Shown piece after piece: positions 7,793 to 17,014 of a DNA stretch of 64,000 nucleotides. Each line of letters opens with the position of its first letter. The first letter of the stretch is position 1. Origin of the DNA: Actinomyces sp. B33. Its GTDB lineage: Bacteria; Actinomycetota; Actinomycetes; Actinomycetales; Actinomycetaceae. Below the pieces are notes generated by a model, which had not been told where the DNA came from, searched no databases, and was given only the letters and a program-made list of their open reading frames with translations. The translations under genes and the position numbers were made by a program. The stretch covers positions 248,001 to 312,000 of the forward strand of contig NZ_JAMRYR010000001.1 in assembly GCF_028437565.1 (NCBI RefSeq), given 5' to 3'.

Positions 7793-8596
7793 ATGACCGT
7801 TTTCGCCCTTTCCATCGCAGGATCCGAAGCCTCCGGCGGCGCCGGCGCCCAAACCGACCTCAAGACCTTCCACCAGCTCGGCGTCTTCGGGGCCACCGCG
7901 CTGACGTGCATCGTCTCCTTCGACCCGGCCAACGACTGGGGCCACCGCTTCGTCCCCATCGACCCGTCCGTCATCCACGACCAGATCGAGGCCGCCGTCG
8001 CCGTCCACGGCACCCCCGCCGCCCTCAAGATCGGCATGCTCGGCACCCCGGCGACCATCGAGGCGGTCTCCGCCGCCCTCGACGACTACGACTTCCCGAA
8101 CGTCGTCCTCGACCCCGTCCTCATCTGCAAGGGCCAGGAGCCCGGCGCCGCCCTCGACACCGACAACGCCCTGCGCGACCTCGTCCTCCCCAAGGCGACC
8201 GTGACCACCCCCAACCTCTTCGAGACCCGGACCCTCGCCGGCGTCGACGACATCACCACGGTCGACGCCCTCGCAGACGCCGCCAAGCGCATCCACGACC
8301 AGGGCGTCCCCATCGTCATCGCCAAAGCCGGCACCCTCCTGGGGACCGGCACCGCCCTCGACGTCTACTACGACGGCGAGACCCTCGAAATCCTCGAGGT
8401 CCCCGCCGTCGGCACCGAGCGCGTCTCCGGCGCCGGCTGCACCCTCGCCGCCGCGATCACCGCGGAGATCGCCAAGGGCGCCCCCGCCCTCGACGCGGCC
8501 CGCACCGCCAAGGACGTCGTCGTGTCCTCCATCGAGAACCGGATGCGCGGCAACGCCCCCTTCGACTGCGTCTACCAGGGCCACTACGGCCGCTGA
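7793..8596 (+). CDS. pdxK: Pyridoxine/pyridoxal kinase of the ThiD-like (Gram-positive) type
   Basis: 267 aa ribokinase-fold kinase that phosphorylates B6 vitamers to make PLP. The N-terminal AGSEASGGAGAQTDLKTF and the C-terminal SGAGCT anion-hole motif are shared with ThiD. The lid segment DPVLICKGQE and the overall order match Bacillus and Staphylococcus PdxK. Cys112 in the lid and Cys216 in GAGC correspond to the two cysteines of the dual-cysteine pyridoxal kinases. Annotation pipelines may call it thiD, but a separate canonical thiD sits in the thiamine operon at 17 kb. CACCCT 7 nt before the ATG hints at a leaderless transcript. Confidence 0.85.
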   Translation: MTVFALSIAGSEASGGAGAQTDLKTFHQLGVFGATALTCIVSFDPANDWGHRFVPIDPSVIHDQIEAAVAVHGTPAALKIGMLGTPATIEAVSAALDDYDFPNVVLDPVLICKGQEPGAALDTDNALRDLVLPKATVTTPNLFETRTLAGVDDITTVDALADAAKRIHDQGVPIVIAKAGTLLGTGTALDVYYDGETLEILEVPAVGTERVSGAGCTLAAAITAEIAKGAPALDAARTAKDVVVSSIENRMRGNAPFDCVYQGHYGR

Positions 8597-8660
8597 CCAC
8601 CGCCCGCCGTCCCCGCGCCCATTGCACGACGACGGCCCCGACCCCTCCCGAGGAGGCCCC

Positions 8661-8972
8661 ATGAGCGACGAGAGGACCTCGCGCATCCGGCGCATGGAGG
8701 AGACCATGAACCGGATGCGCCGCCTCGCCGACCGGTTCGACGCCCTCCTCGACGAGGCCGACGCCCTCGACGCCGACACCCGCGCCCTCATCGACTACTA
8801 CGGGTCCCCGCAGTGGCACGACGACATGGCGGCGAGCGACGCAGGGGCCCTGCCCGACGATCTCAAATGCGGCGTCCTCACCCAGGACCTGCCCGACGAG
8901 GCCGTCGCCGGATGGCGCACCACCGGCATCAGGATGCTCGAACAGGGTGTGAGGATCGTCAAGAGCCTGTAA
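8661..8972 (+). CDS. DUF4298 protein
   Basis: 103 aa, mostly alpha-helical. The first half is a coiled-coil-like stretch (RRMEETMNRMRRLADRFDAL). The second contains LIDYYGSPQWHDDM and LPDDLKCGVLTQD, the DUF4298 signature. AGGAGG lies 4 nt before the ATG at 8661, which is why I reject the upstream in-frame start at 8622. Function unknown. No signal peptide or TM. Confidence 0.8.
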   Translation: MSDERTSRIRRMEETMNRMRRLADRFDALLDEADALDADTRALIDYYGSPQWHDDMAASDAGALPDDLKCGVLTQDLPDEAVAGWRTTGIRMLEQGVRIVKSL

Positions 8973-9041
8973 GCCAGCGGGCCCGCCCGCCCAGTCCTGG
9001 CTACAGTCGAGGAGTCCCGTCCCCGACAGGAACGAATCCTC

Positions 9042-10472
9042 ATGCTCAAGAAGATGCTCGTGATCTCCCTGGCCTTCATCGGCCTCGTCGTCGGAGCGGG
9101 CTTCGCCTCCGGTCAGGAGGTGCTCCAGTACTTCATCGCCCACGGCGTCACCGGCCTGTGGGGGGCGCTCCTGGCGGCCGTCCTCTTCGCCGCCGCCGGG
9201 TTCGCCATCCTCCAGCTCGGCAGCTACTTCCTCGCCAAGGAGCACTCGATCGTCTACGACCGGGTGACCCACCCGATCGTGTCGCGCCTCCTCGACGCGT
9301 TCACCAGCTTCACGCTGTTCAGCATCGGATTCGTCATGCTCGCCGGCGCCGGCTCGAACCTCAACCAGCAGTTCGGCGTCCCCGTGTGGGCAGGTTCGGC
9401 GCTCATGGCGCTCGTCGTCTTCGCCGTCGGTTTCCTCGACGTCGACAAGGTCACGGCCGTCATCGGGATGCTCACCCCCCTCGTCATCGTCTTCGTCCTC
9501 GGCGCCGCCGCCTACGCCCTGACGCACGCCGACGCGCCGATCGCCGACCTGGACGCGGCGGCATCCCACATCCGCCCCGCCATCGGCAACTGGCTGCTCT
9601 CGAGCCTCAACTACGTCGGTCTGACCCTGGCGACCGGAGTGTCGATGGCCCTGGTCATGGGCGGCGACCTGGCGGACATCAAGGTCGCCGGCCGCGGCGG
9701 CCTCGTCGGCGGCGCCGCGTTCGGCCTCCTCCTGCTCATCGCCGCCGCCTCCCTGTTCGCCCAGGTCGGGGCCGTCCAGGGCAAGCCGATGCCGATGCTC
9801 GCCCTCGTCAACGCCATTCACCCGGTGGCCGGCTCGGTGATGGCCGTCGTCATCTTCGGGATGATCTTCAACACGGCGATCGGCATGTACTACGCGCTCG
9901 CCAAGCGCGTGACGGCCCAGCGCCCCGGCCTATTCGTCCCGGCGATGGCCGGGCTGCTCGTCGTCGGCTACGCCCTGAGCTTCGTCGGCTTCGAGGCCCT
10001 CATCGGCCACCTGTTCCCCCTCATCGGCTACGTCGGCATGGCCCTCGTCGCCGTCCTCATCGTCGCCTGGGCCCGCGAGCGCGAGGCGATCGCCGTCGAG
10101 CACCGGCGCCGCATGAGGATCCGCGATCTCGTCAGGCGCAAGTGGGAGCTCGGACGGCGCTTCACGCGCCGGGACTCCGATCGGCTCGCCGGCTACCTGG
10201 AGGATTCGAACATCGACGACACGCGCCTGCACCGGACGATGAGCCGCGCGGCGGTCGAGGAGATCAAGGCCGACGACGAGGCCGAGGTCGAGCCCCGCTG
10301 GGAGGCCGTCGAGGAGCGGTGGGACGCCGAGCGGGCCGATGTCGAGGCCGCTGCCCTGCGCGCCGAGGCGGAGGCCTCTCGGGAGGGTCCGGCCGATGGG
10401 GGGACGGGCCCGGAACCGGAGGGCCCCGACGACGAGGGCCCCGGGCGGGGGGAGGGGCTCACCGCTCGGTGA
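9042..10472 (+). CDS. YkvI-family membrane protein (putative transporter)
   Basis: 476 aa. It opens with VGAGFASGQEVLQYF, the signature of YkvI/COG3949 membrane proteins, distantly related to amino-acid/sodium symporters. About ten hydrophobic helices fill residues 1-345. Residues 350-476 form a long charged, Glu/Arg-rich cytoplasmic tail that is an addition to the usual YkvI core. AGGAAC precedes the ATG. The 3' end overlaps the convergent ABC ATPase gene by 14 bp. The substrate is unknown. Confidence 0.8.
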   Translation: MLKKMLVISLAFIGLVVGAGFASGQEVLQYFIAHGVTGLWGALLAAVLFAAAGFAILQLGSYFLAKEHSIVYDRVTHPIVSRLLDAFTSFTLFSIGFVMLAGAGSNLNQQFGVPVWAGSALMALVVFAVGFLDVDKVTAVIGMLTPLVIVFVLGAAAYALTHADAPIADLDAAASHIRPAIGNWLLSSLNYVGLTLATGVSMALVMGGDLADIKVAGRGGLVGGAAFGLLLLIAAASLFAQVGAVQGKPMPMLALVNAIHPVAGSVMAVVIFGMIFNTAIGMYYALAKRVTAQRPGLFVPAMAGLLVVGYALSFVGFEALIGHLFPLIGYVGMALVAVLIVAWAREREAIAVEHRRRMRIRDLVRRKWELGRRFTRRDSDRLAGYLEDSNIDDTRLHRTMSRAAVEEIKADDEAEVEPRWEAVEERWDAERADVEAAALRAEAEASREGPADGGTGPEPEGPDDEGPGRGEGLTAR

Positions 10473-11190
10473 GGACTCCGTCCTCCATGACGAGGACGCG
10501 ATCGCACACGGCGATCAGGCGCTCGTCGTGGGTGACCATGACGGTCGCCTTGGCGCGCTCGTGGGTCAGGTCGGCGAGGATCGTCGCCACGTCCATCGCC
10601 CGGTGGGAGTCGAGGGCCGCGGTGGGCTCGTCGGCGAGGATCAGCTCGGGGTCGTGGTAGAGAGCGGCGGCGATGGCGGCCCGCTGGCGTTCGCCGCCGG
10701 ACAGGTCCGCCGGGTACTTGCGCCGGTGCTTGGCGATGCCGAGGGCGTCGAAGAGCTCGTCGGCCCGGTCGGGCCGGGGGCGGCGGCGTTCGACGCGGTC
10801 ATGGTGGAGGAGCTGGTCCTCGACGGTGAGGAAGGGGACGAGGCTGGCGGCCTGGAGGATGAACCCGATGGAGCGGTGCCGGATCCGCGCGCGCTTCTTC
10901 TCGGGCAGGGTGGAGAAGGGCCTGCCGGTGATGAGGACCTCGCCGGCGCTGGGGGCGCGCAGGCCGCCCATGATCGTCAGGAGCGTCGACTTGCCGGATC
11001 CGGAGGGGCCGAGGATGGCGACGAACTGGCCGGCGCCGATCGTCAGGTCGGTCGGGTGCAGGGCGGTGATCTCCTCGTCGCCCTGGGTGAAGGTCTTCGA
11101 GGCGCCGACGACCCGGATGATCGCGGATTCCGCGTCCGCTCCGGTCTGGTCCGCGCCGGGGGCGGTGGTCGGTGGTGTCGTCCGGCTCAT
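10459..11190 (-). CDS. ABC transporter ATP-binding protein (MacB/HrtA type)
   Basis: 243 aa. Walker A GPSGSGKST starts at about residue 61, the signature LSGGERQR follows, and Walker B LILADEPTAALD precedes an H-loop in MVTHDE. It drives the FtsX-like permease encoded just upstream (4-bp ATGA overlap), so the two form one exporter unit. The closest functional families are MacB, LolD and HrtA exporters of haem, lipoproteins or peptides. The substrate cannot be told from sequence. The first 20 residues are a poorly conserved Thr/Pro-rich extension. Confidence 0.9.
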   Translation of the reverse strand: MSRTTPPTTAPGADQTGADAESAIIRVVGASKTFTQGDEEITALHPTDLTIGAGQFVAILGPSGSGKSTLLTIMGGLRAPSAGEVLITGRPFSTLPEKKRARIRHRSIGFILQAASLVPFLTVEDQLLHHDRVERRRPRPDRADELFDALGIAKHRRKYPADLSGGERQRAAIAAALYHDPELILADEPTAALDSHRAMDVATILADLTHERAKATVMVTHDERLIAVCDRVLVMEDGVLTER

Positions 11191-12338
11191 TGGATGGCCT
11201 CCACTGGGTCGATCCCGGCGACGACCCTCACGGAGATCAGGCCGCCGATGAGGGAGATGATGATGAACGACGCGGTGATGAGCGCCGACAGGGCGATGTT
11301 CGCGCGGAAGGGGACGGCGGCCGGCAGGGCGAGGCCGGAGGCGGCGGTCAGCGCGAGGCCGATGGCGACTCCGGCGGTGACGAGCAGCCCGGTCTGGGCG
11401 GCCCCGGCGGCGATGAGGTGCGAGGTCGGGACGCCGCGCGCCTTGAGGACGCCGAGCATCGCGCGCTTCTGGAGGGTGAGGACGTAGATGAAGATCCCCA
11501 GGACGAAGGAGGCGATGACGATGAGGGAGGCGATCATCAGGGTGAATGTGAGGATCTGGGCGGAGTATCCGGGCAGGGTGTCGACGAAGTCGTCGGCGGC
11601 CAGGGCCGTCAGGTCGGCGTCGTCGAGGGCGGCGAGTGCGGCGGCGCCCTCCGGGGTCTGCGGGTCGAGGGCGTCGGGGGCGATGAGCGCGGAGGTGGTG
11701 ACGCCGATCGACGCGGGCGCCCGGTCGGTCAGGGCCTGCCGGTCGACGAGGATCACGGGGGCGGCCTGGAACGTGTAGTCGTCGACGAAGCCGGCGATCG
11801 TCCATTCCTCGTCGCCGCCGGAGAGCCGTAAGGAGTCGCCGACCCTCCACCCGTCCTGGGCGAGGGTGGAGTCGGCGAGGACCTGGGTGGTCGGGTCGGT
11901 GATCCCCCGCCCGTCGACGACCGCGGGGACGAGGGGGGAGTCCAGATCGACGCCCCACGCGTAGACGTCCGTCTTGACGAGGCCGTCGTCGTCGGCCAGG
12001 TCGCTTCCGGCCGGGGTGGCGGCGGGGTCCTCGGATTCGATGACGACGGCGGCCGAGGCCAGCGGCGAGGCCTGGGAGAGGCCGGCGTCGGCGAGGGCGG
12101 TCGCGGCGGCGTCGACGGCCTCCTCGTCGATCCGGGAGGCCGGGAGGGAGTCGTTGGAAGTCTGGGTGAGGATGATCGTCGAGTCCCCCCACTGGTCGAC
12201 GGCGGCCCGGTAGGAGTAGGCCAGCCCGGAGGCGAGGGAGACGAGGAAGAACGTCAGGTAGGCGAGGAGGGCGATGACGGAGGTGATGAGGGCGAATCGC
12301 GCGCTCTGGTGGCGGATCTCCCGGATGGCGAGGAACAC
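11187..12338 (-). CDS. FtsX-like ABC permease (HrtB/DevC type)
   Basis: 383 aa. One TM helix at about residues 15-40, a large extracytoplasmic domain of about 210 residues, then three C-terminal TM helices with the FtsX-domain signature LQKRAMLGVLKARGVPTSHL. It ends in the typical VRVVAGIDPVEAIQ. GTG start with AAAGG upstream. Translationally coupled to its ATPase. The four-helix layout and single copy imply a homodimeric exporter, as in HrtAB haem efflux. That substrate is only a possibility. Confidence 0.88.
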   Translation of the reverse strand: MFLAIREIRHQSARFALITSVIALLAYLTFFLVSLASGLAYSYRAAVDQWGDSTIILTQTSNDSLPASRIDEEAVDAAATALADAGLSQASPLASAAVVIESEDPAATPAGSDLADDDGLVKTDVYAWGVDLDSPLVPAVVDGRGITDPTTQVLADSTLAQDGWRVGDSLRLSGGDEEWTIAGFVDDYTFQAAPVILVDRQALTDRAPASIGVTTSALIAPDALDPQTPEGAAALAALDDADLTALAADDFVDTLPGYSAQILTFTLMIASLIVIASFVLGIFIYVLTLQKRAMLGVLKARGVPTSHLIAAGAAQTGLLVTAGVAIGLALTAASGLALPAAVPFRANIALSALITASFIIISLIGGLISVRVVAGIDPVEAIQ

Positions 12339-12508
12339 GGCGGCCTTTCCCCACGGGTCGGCCCCGTGATTCTTTCAGCGTAGGGACTCCGACGCGGGCG
12401 CGCGCGGGGAGGGCCTGTGGGACCGGCCTCGTTGGGGGACGGGCGCGCCCTGTCGAGCCCCGTCGTCCATCGGCAGGCGGGACTCGGGGGCCGGAGCCGG
12501 GCCTCGAA

Positions 12509-13498
12509 TCAGTCGGCGAGCGGGCGGTGCCGGTAGTACATCGCCAGGACGGCGCCCGACAGGTTGTGCCAGGTGGAGAAGACGGCGCCGGGCAGGGCCG
12601 TCTCGGGGGTGGAGGCGAAGTGGGTGGCGGCGAGGGTGGCGGCCAGGCCGGAGTTCTGCATGCCGACCTCGATCGAGGTCGTCCGGTTGACGCGCTCGGA
12701 TCCTCCGGCGGCCTTGCCGGCGAGGAACCCGAGGAGGTAGCCGAGGAGGTTGTGGCAGGCGACGACGGCGAGGACGAGCAGGCCGGCGGACAGGATCTTG
12801 TCGGCGGACTTCGAGACGACGGCGAGGACGACGTAGCAGATGCCCAGGACGGATACCCATGGCAGGAGCGGGAGGATCCTCTCGACGACCCGGGAGAAGA
12901 GGGCGCGCACGGCGAGGCCGCCGACGACGGGGACGAGGACCATCTTGACGATCGACATCGCCATGGCGCCGGCGTCGACGGGCATGTAGGCGCCGGCGAG
13001 CCACCCGGTGAGGACCGGGGTGAGCAGGGGGGCGAGCAGGGTCGAGATCGACGTCATCGTCACGGAGAGGGCGACGTCGCCCTTCGACAGGTAGGAGATG
13101 ACGTTCGACGAGGTGCCGCCGGGAGCGCAGCCGACGAGGATCACGCCGACGGCGATGGCGTCGGGCAGGTGGAAGGTCCACGTCAGGAGGATCGCGAGGA
13201 GGGGAATGACGACGAATTGGGCGAGGACGCCGACGAGGACCGGCAGGGGGCGTCGAACGACGAGCGCGAAATCGGGGACGGTCAAGGTCAGCCCCATGCC
13301 GAACATGATGATCCCGAGCGCCCAGTTGGTGCCGGCCCCGAGGGGCTGGAAGACGTCGGGGAGGATCATCGCCAGGGCGAAGGCGGCGAGGATCATCACG
13401 GGGAAGACGGTGACGGCGATGCGCGCCGACCGGTCCTCGCCGCCCATGGCGGCCTGGGCCGCCTCCTGGTCGATCGGGGGTGTCTGTGTCGTGGGCAT
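12509..13498 (-). CDS. Bile acid:sodium symporter family (BASS) transporter
   Basis: About 329 aa with nine to ten TM helices. Family landmarks are GMGLTLTVPDFALV, the substrate-site loop VGCAPGGTSSNVISYLSKG and TTSIEVGMQNSGLAATLA, with conserved Glu and Gln for sodium. Most bacterial BASS proteins import organic anions such as pantoate or 2-keto acids; the ligand here is unknown. I take ATG 13498, with AGGTGA about 11 nt upstream. An in-frame GTG at 13513 would add five residues. It is divergent from ywiC. Confidence 0.88.
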   Translation of the reverse strand: MPTTQTPPIDQEAAQAAMGGEDRSARIAVTVFPVMILAAFALAMILPDVFQPLGAGTNWALGIIMFGMGLTLTVPDFALVVRRPLPVLVGVLAQFVVIPLLAILLTWTFHLPDAIAVGVILVGCAPGGTSSNVISYLSKGDVALSVTMTSISTLLAPLLTPVLTGWLAGAYMPVDAGAMAMSIVKMVLVPVVGGLAVRALFSRVVERILPLLPWVSVLGICYVVLAVVSKSADKILSAGLLVLAVVACHNLLGYLLGFLAGKAAGGSERVNRTTSIEVGMQNSGLAATLAATHFASTPETALPGAVFSTWHNLSGAVLAMYYRHRPLAD

Positions 13499-13607
13499 GA
13501 GCCCATCGTTCACCTGTCTTCACGATCCGGACCGGTCGTCTCAGTGATCGAAATCCCTCAGCCCCCGGCGACCCCGATCGCCCTACTCAGGCTCACCTGA
13601 CACACCC

Positions 13608-13613
13608 TACGAT
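13608..13613 (+). promoter_or_regulatory. -10 box of a probable leaderless transcript (ywiC-like gene)
   Basis: TACGAT ends 6 nt before the ATG at 13620 and no SD is present. Confidence 0.45.
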
Positions 13614-13619
13614 GGCCCC

Positions 13620-14429
13620 ATGGCCTCCCCGCCGTCGCCCACCGCCCCCCGGACCCGACACGTCCGCGGCCTCATGCGCGACGGATGGCTCCCCGACCAG
13701 CACGGCGCCTGGCCGATGACCCTCGCGCCCCTCCTCGTCGGAGCCCTCATCGGCGGGCCCGCGCCCCTCCACCTCCTCCTCGCCGCGACGTGGCTGTGCG
13801 CCTTCTGCTGCTTCAACGCCGTCGAGCTGTGGGCCAAGCGCCCCGCGCGGCGCCGCCGCGGATTGCTCCCCGCCCTCGCCGTCTGGACGGCGCTGTCCCT
13901 CGTCGGCGGCCTCGCCCTCGTCGCGGCCCGGCCCTCCGTCCTCTCCTGGGCCCCGGCCTTCGCCCCGATGACGGCCCTGGCCCTGTGGGAGGTGCTGCGC
14001 CGGCGCGAGCGCGCCCTCATCACCCGGGCGACGAGCATCCTCGCGTCCTGCCTCATGGCCCCCGTCGCCCACGGGCTCGGCGCCGCGCCGGGCGAGGGCG
14101 CGCGCATCTGGGCGGCGACCGCCGTCCTCGCCGCCTACTTCCTCGGGACCGTGCCCGTCGTGCGCTCCCTGCTCCGCGGGCGCGACGACCCCCGGTGGGC
14201 GGCCGGCGCCATCGCCTGGCACGCGGCCTGCGGGGCGGGGGTCGTCTGGGCCTGCGCCTCCGGCCTCGTCTCGTGGTGGGCGGGCGCCGCCTGGGCGGTT
14301 CTCCTCCTGCGGGCCGCCGCGACGCCCGCGATCCGGCGCCGGAGGGGTTCCATGGCGCCCGCCGTCATCGGGGCGGCCGAGGCCCTGTGGTGCGTCGGGA
14401 TCGTCGCAACCCTCGTCGCGCCCGTCTGA
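13620..14429 (+). CDS. YwiC-like integral membrane protein
   Basis: 269 aa. The N-terminal PDQHGAWPMTLAP matches the YwiC-like family signature (PxQHGAWAM). About eight hydrophobic helices follow, with Arg-rich cytoplasmic loops (KRPARRRRG and RRRERALITR) giving clear positive-inside topology. The family resembles prenyltransferase-like membrane proteins, but no enzymatic activity is established. It stands alone between the BASS gene and the convergent aminotransferase. Confidence 0.85.
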   Translation: MASPPSPTAPRTRHVRGLMRDGWLPDQHGAWPMTLAPLLVGALIGGPAPLHLLLAATWLCAFCCFNAVELWAKRPARRRRGLLPALAVWTALSLVGGLALVAARPSVLSWAPAFAPMTALALWEVLRRRERALITRATSILASCLMAPVAHGLGAAPGEGARIWAATAVLAAYFLGTVPVVRSLLRGRDDPRWAAGAIAWHAACGAGVVWACASGLVSWWAGAAWAVLLLRAAATPAIRRRRGSMAPAVIGAAEALWCVGIVATLVAPV

Positions 14430-14461
14430 GCGGTGTCGGACGCCCGACCGCACCCCGGGCG

Positions 14462-15679
14462 TCAGGGCAGGACGCCGACGGCCCGTAGGAATCGGTCGTT
14501 GTGATCGGGTGCTCCGACCGTCACCCGCACCCCCTCGGGGAAGGGGCGGACGACGAGGCCGGCCCGCGCGCAGTCCTCGACGAGGCCGGGGCCGCGACCG
14601 GGCAGGAAGAGGAAGTTCGCCTGCGTGTCGGGCACGTCGAACCCGGCCCCCCGCAGTGCGGCGACCATCCGGTCGCGCTCGGAGCGGATGCGGGCGACGC
14701 CGGCCTCGACCTCGTCGATGCGCTCCAGGGAGGCCAGGGCCGCGGCCTGGGCGACGCCGGAGACCCCGAAGGGGATGAGGACGGCCTGGACGGCGGCGAT
14801 GATCCAAGGGGCGCCGATCGCGTACCCGATGCGGGCCCCGGCCAGGGCGTGGGCCTTGGAGAAGGTCCGCATGACGAGGACGTTGGGGTGCTCGTCGATC
14901 AGGGGGATCGCGGTCGTCGCCGACGGGTCGGAGGCGAAGTCGATGTAGGCCTCGTCGACGAGGACGAGGACGTCGGGCGGCACCTCCTCGACGAAGGCCC
15001 GGATGCGGGCGGCGCTCAGGGCCGTTCCGGTCGGGTTGTTCGGCGTGCACACGATGACGGCGCGGGTCGCGGCGGTCACGGCCCGCGCCATGGCGTCCAG
15101 GTCGGCGCTCCCGTCGGCGGCCAGGGGCACGGGGACGGGGGAGCCGTGGCAGGCGGGGACGGCGATCGGGTAGGACTCGAAGGACCGCCAGGGGAAGACG
15201 ACGGCCTCGCCCGGTGCGCAGACGGCGGTCAGGGCGCCGACGAGGATCGCCGACGAGCCGGTCCCCACGCAGATCCGGTCGGCGTCGACGCCGAATCGGG
15301 CGGCGAGGGCCTCGCGCACGGGGGCGGCGGTCAGGTCGGGGTAGCGGTTGATCCGGGCCAGGGCCCGGGCGGCGGCGTCGAGGACGCCCGCCGAGGGCGG
15401 GTCGGGCATCTCGTTGGAGGAGAGCTTGTCGGCGCCGGCCGGTGCGGCTCCGGGGACGTAGCGGGGCAGGGCGGCGACGGCGGGGCGGATGGGGACCGTG
15501 GAGATGGTCGCGCCCGCCGCCGGCGCGACCGGGCGGGAACCCCCGGGAGGAGTGACCGGGGGGCGCGAGTCCGAGTCGAAGGACGACACGGCCCCATCCG
15601 CAGGACGGGCCTGGTCGACGAGGGCGGTTTCCCCGAGGGCGGGGTCGCGGGCGGGCTCACCGGTGCAGGAGGAGGTCAT
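14462..15679 (-). CDS. HisC-family aminotransferase (histidinol-phosphate/aromatic)
   Basis: 405 aa PLP-dependent class I/II transaminase. Visible landmarks: KLSSNEMPDPPSAGVL near the N-terminus, TPNNPTGT, VDEAYIDF, and the PLP lysine in TFSKAHALAGARIGYA. The Arg-containing C-terminus is PEGVRVTVGAPDHNDRFL. Family members are usually about 350-370 aa; this one has about 60 extra N-terminal residues that are Pro/Ala/Asp-rich. AGGA upstream of ATG 15679 supports that start. It is outside any his operon, which favours an aromatic or broad-specificity role (HisC2/Pat) over histidine synthesis. Confidence 0.85.
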   Translation of the reverse strand: MTSSCTGEPARDPALGETALVDQARPADGAVSSFDSDSRPPVTPPGGSRPVAPAAGATISTVPIRPAVAALPRYVPGAAPAGADKLSSNEMPDPPSAGVLDAAARALARINRYPDLTAAPVREALAARFGVDADRICVGTGSSAILVGALTAVCAPGEAVVFPWRSFESYPIAVPACHGSPVPVPLAADGSADLDAMARAVTAATRAVIVCTPNNPTGTALSAARIRAFVEEVPPDVLVLVDEAYIDFASDPSATTAIPLIDEHPNVLVMRTFSKAHALAGARIGYAIGAPWIIAAVQAVLIPFGVSGVAQAAALASLERIDEVEAGVARIRSERDRMVAALRGAGFDVPDTQANFLFLPGRGPGLVEDCARAGLVVRPFPEGVRVTVGAPDHNDRFLRAVGVLP

Positions 15680-15773
15680 GGCCCAGTCCTATCGCATCGG
15701 CGGGGTCCTCGCACCCGTCGGCTCAGCAGGCGGGCCGGTGGCGGCCCGCCTGGGAGTCGGGGAGAATCGGGGC

Positions 15774-16154
15774 ATGGATTTCATCGTTCGGCTCATCGCG
15801 ACCATGGCGGGCCTGTGGGTCTGCGCGCTCCTCGTCCCGTCGATCTCGATCCCCCAGGGGACGGACCTGACGACGACGCTCCTGACACTGGCGGGGCTGG
15901 CCCTGGTGTTCACCCTCGTCAACTCCATCATCAAGCCGATCGTCAAGACCCTCGCGCTACCCCTGTACGTCCTGACCTTCGGGGTCTTCGCCCTGGTGAC
16001 GAACGCCCTGATGTTTATGCTCACCGGGTGGCTGGCGGGCGCGATCGGCCTGCCCTTCGAGACCGGCGGCTTCTGGTCGTGCTTCATCGGCGCGATCATC
16101 ACCGCGGTCATCTCGTCGCTCGTCGCCGGGCTGATCGGCGCCGCCAAGGACTGA
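15774..16154 (+). CDS. Small membrane protein of the phage-holin/YvlD-type family
   Basis: 126 aa, four hydrophobic segments with little else. The pattern FTLVNSIIKPIVKTLALPLYVLTFG is the hallmark of the 'phage holin family 4-2' (YvlD-like) bacterial membrane proteins. Despite the family name, this is a chromosomal housekeeping-type protein and no phage genes are nearby. Start ATG 15774 has GGAG 9 nt upstream. The longer open frame to 15489 is antisense to the aminotransferase and is rejected. Confidence 0.85.
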   Translation: MDFIVRLIATMAGLWVCALLVPSISIPQGTDLTTTLLTLAGLALVFTLVNSIIKPIVKTLALPLYVLTFGVFALVTNALMFMLTGWLAGAIGLPFETGGFWSCFIGAIITAVISSLVAGLIGAAKD

Positions 16155-16237
16155 ACCCCGACGACCGTTCCGGGCGCGCGTGCGCCCCTGCGCGAGCCCC
16201 GGCCCCCGGGACGGCCATCGGTGCCCCCCCTCCCTCC

Positions 16238-16255
16238 GGACCGGGCTCCCGGTCC
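16238..16255. terminator. Short perfect palindrome between convergent genes
   Basis: GGACCGGG-CT-CCCGGTCC has 8-bp arms. It sits in the 212-nt gap between the holin-family gene and tenA, so it is a plausible bidirectional terminator. Apart from this and generally GC-rich sequence I see nothing else in the gap. Confidence 0.45.
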
Positions 16256-16366
16256 GCTGCCGCCCCAGCGGCGCCCACCGTGTCCCGGCGTCCCGGGGGA
16301 AACGACGAGGCCGCTCCCATCGCCGCGACGACGCTTAGCGGGGACAAGCGGGGCCGGGGCCTCGGA

Positions 16367-17014
16367 TCACACCGGCCAGGTCTCCTGCCGGTAGGCGGCG
16401 TCCCAGAACATCCACTCGTAACGGCTGGCCTGGACGAACGCGCGGAGCATCCGGTTGGCGACGCCGGGCCCTCCCTCGGCGGCCAGGCGGTCGACGATCC
16501 CGCGGACCGCGGCCGTCTGCTCGGCGAACACCGGGTCCGCGTAGGTCGCGATCCAGTCGCCGTACGGGTGATCGCCGACGTCGCCCGCCGCGGCCAGGAG
16601 ATCATCGCCGACGACCTGGTAGATCCAGAAGCACGGGACGACGGCGGCCGCCGCGACCGGGTAGTCGCCCCCGGACTGCGAGGCCAGGAGGAAGCTCGTG
16701 TACGCCTGGCACGTCGGCGACGCCTCGGCGTCCGCCATGATGTCGACGCGGGACGCGTGGAGCTGGCGCTCGACGAGGATCGAGTTCGCCGCGCACTGCG
16801 CCCAGAACACGAAGTCGTCGGGGTCGTCGCTCATCGTCGCCAGGCCCGCGAGCGCCCGCCCGTAGTCGGCGAGGTAGAGGGCGTCCTGGGTCATGTAGCC
16901 GTCGAACACCTCCCGGTCGAGGGTCCCGTCGCGCAGGGCCCCGATGAAGGGGTGAGCGTCGATGGCGGCCCGGATCGGGGCGATGGCCGCCCACGCGTCG
17001 TCGCTGAAGGTCAT
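16367..17014 (-). CDS. tenA: TenA-family thiaminase II / aminopyrimidine aminohydrolase
   Basis: 215 aa, all-helical. It hydrolyses aminomethyl-HMP from degraded thiamine to HMP, feeding ThiD. Cys128 in VVPCFWIYQVVGDDL is the expected nucleophile. The C-terminal ASRYEWMFWDAAY carries the conserved Glu and Tyr region. Asp and Tyr residues in GYMTQDALYLADYGRA line the active site in the family. It is last in thiM-thiE-thiD-tenA, starting inside the thiD stop (4-bp overlap), so it is translationally coupled and under the TPP riboswitch. Confidence 0.92.
   Translation of the reverse strand: MTFSDDAWAAIAPIRAAIDAHPFIGALRDGTLDREVFDGYMTQDALYLADYGRALAGLATMSDDPDDFVFWAQCAANSILVERQLHASRVDIMADAEASPTCQAYTSFLLASQSGGDYPVAAAAVVPCFWIYQVVGDDLLAAAGDVGDHPYGDWIATYADPVFAEQTAAVRGIVDRLAAEGGPGVANRMLRAFVQASRYEWMFWDAAYRQETWPV

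Noticed and set aside
7793-8596. Calling this gene a second thiD
   Set aside because: The CKG lid cysteine and overall match to Gram-positive PdxK fit pyridoxal kinase better; a canonical thiD lies in the thi operon.
15774-16154. 'Phage holin' gene as sign of a prophage
   Set aside because: The family name is historical; no phage structural, lysis or integrase genes are nearby and GC matches the chromosome.
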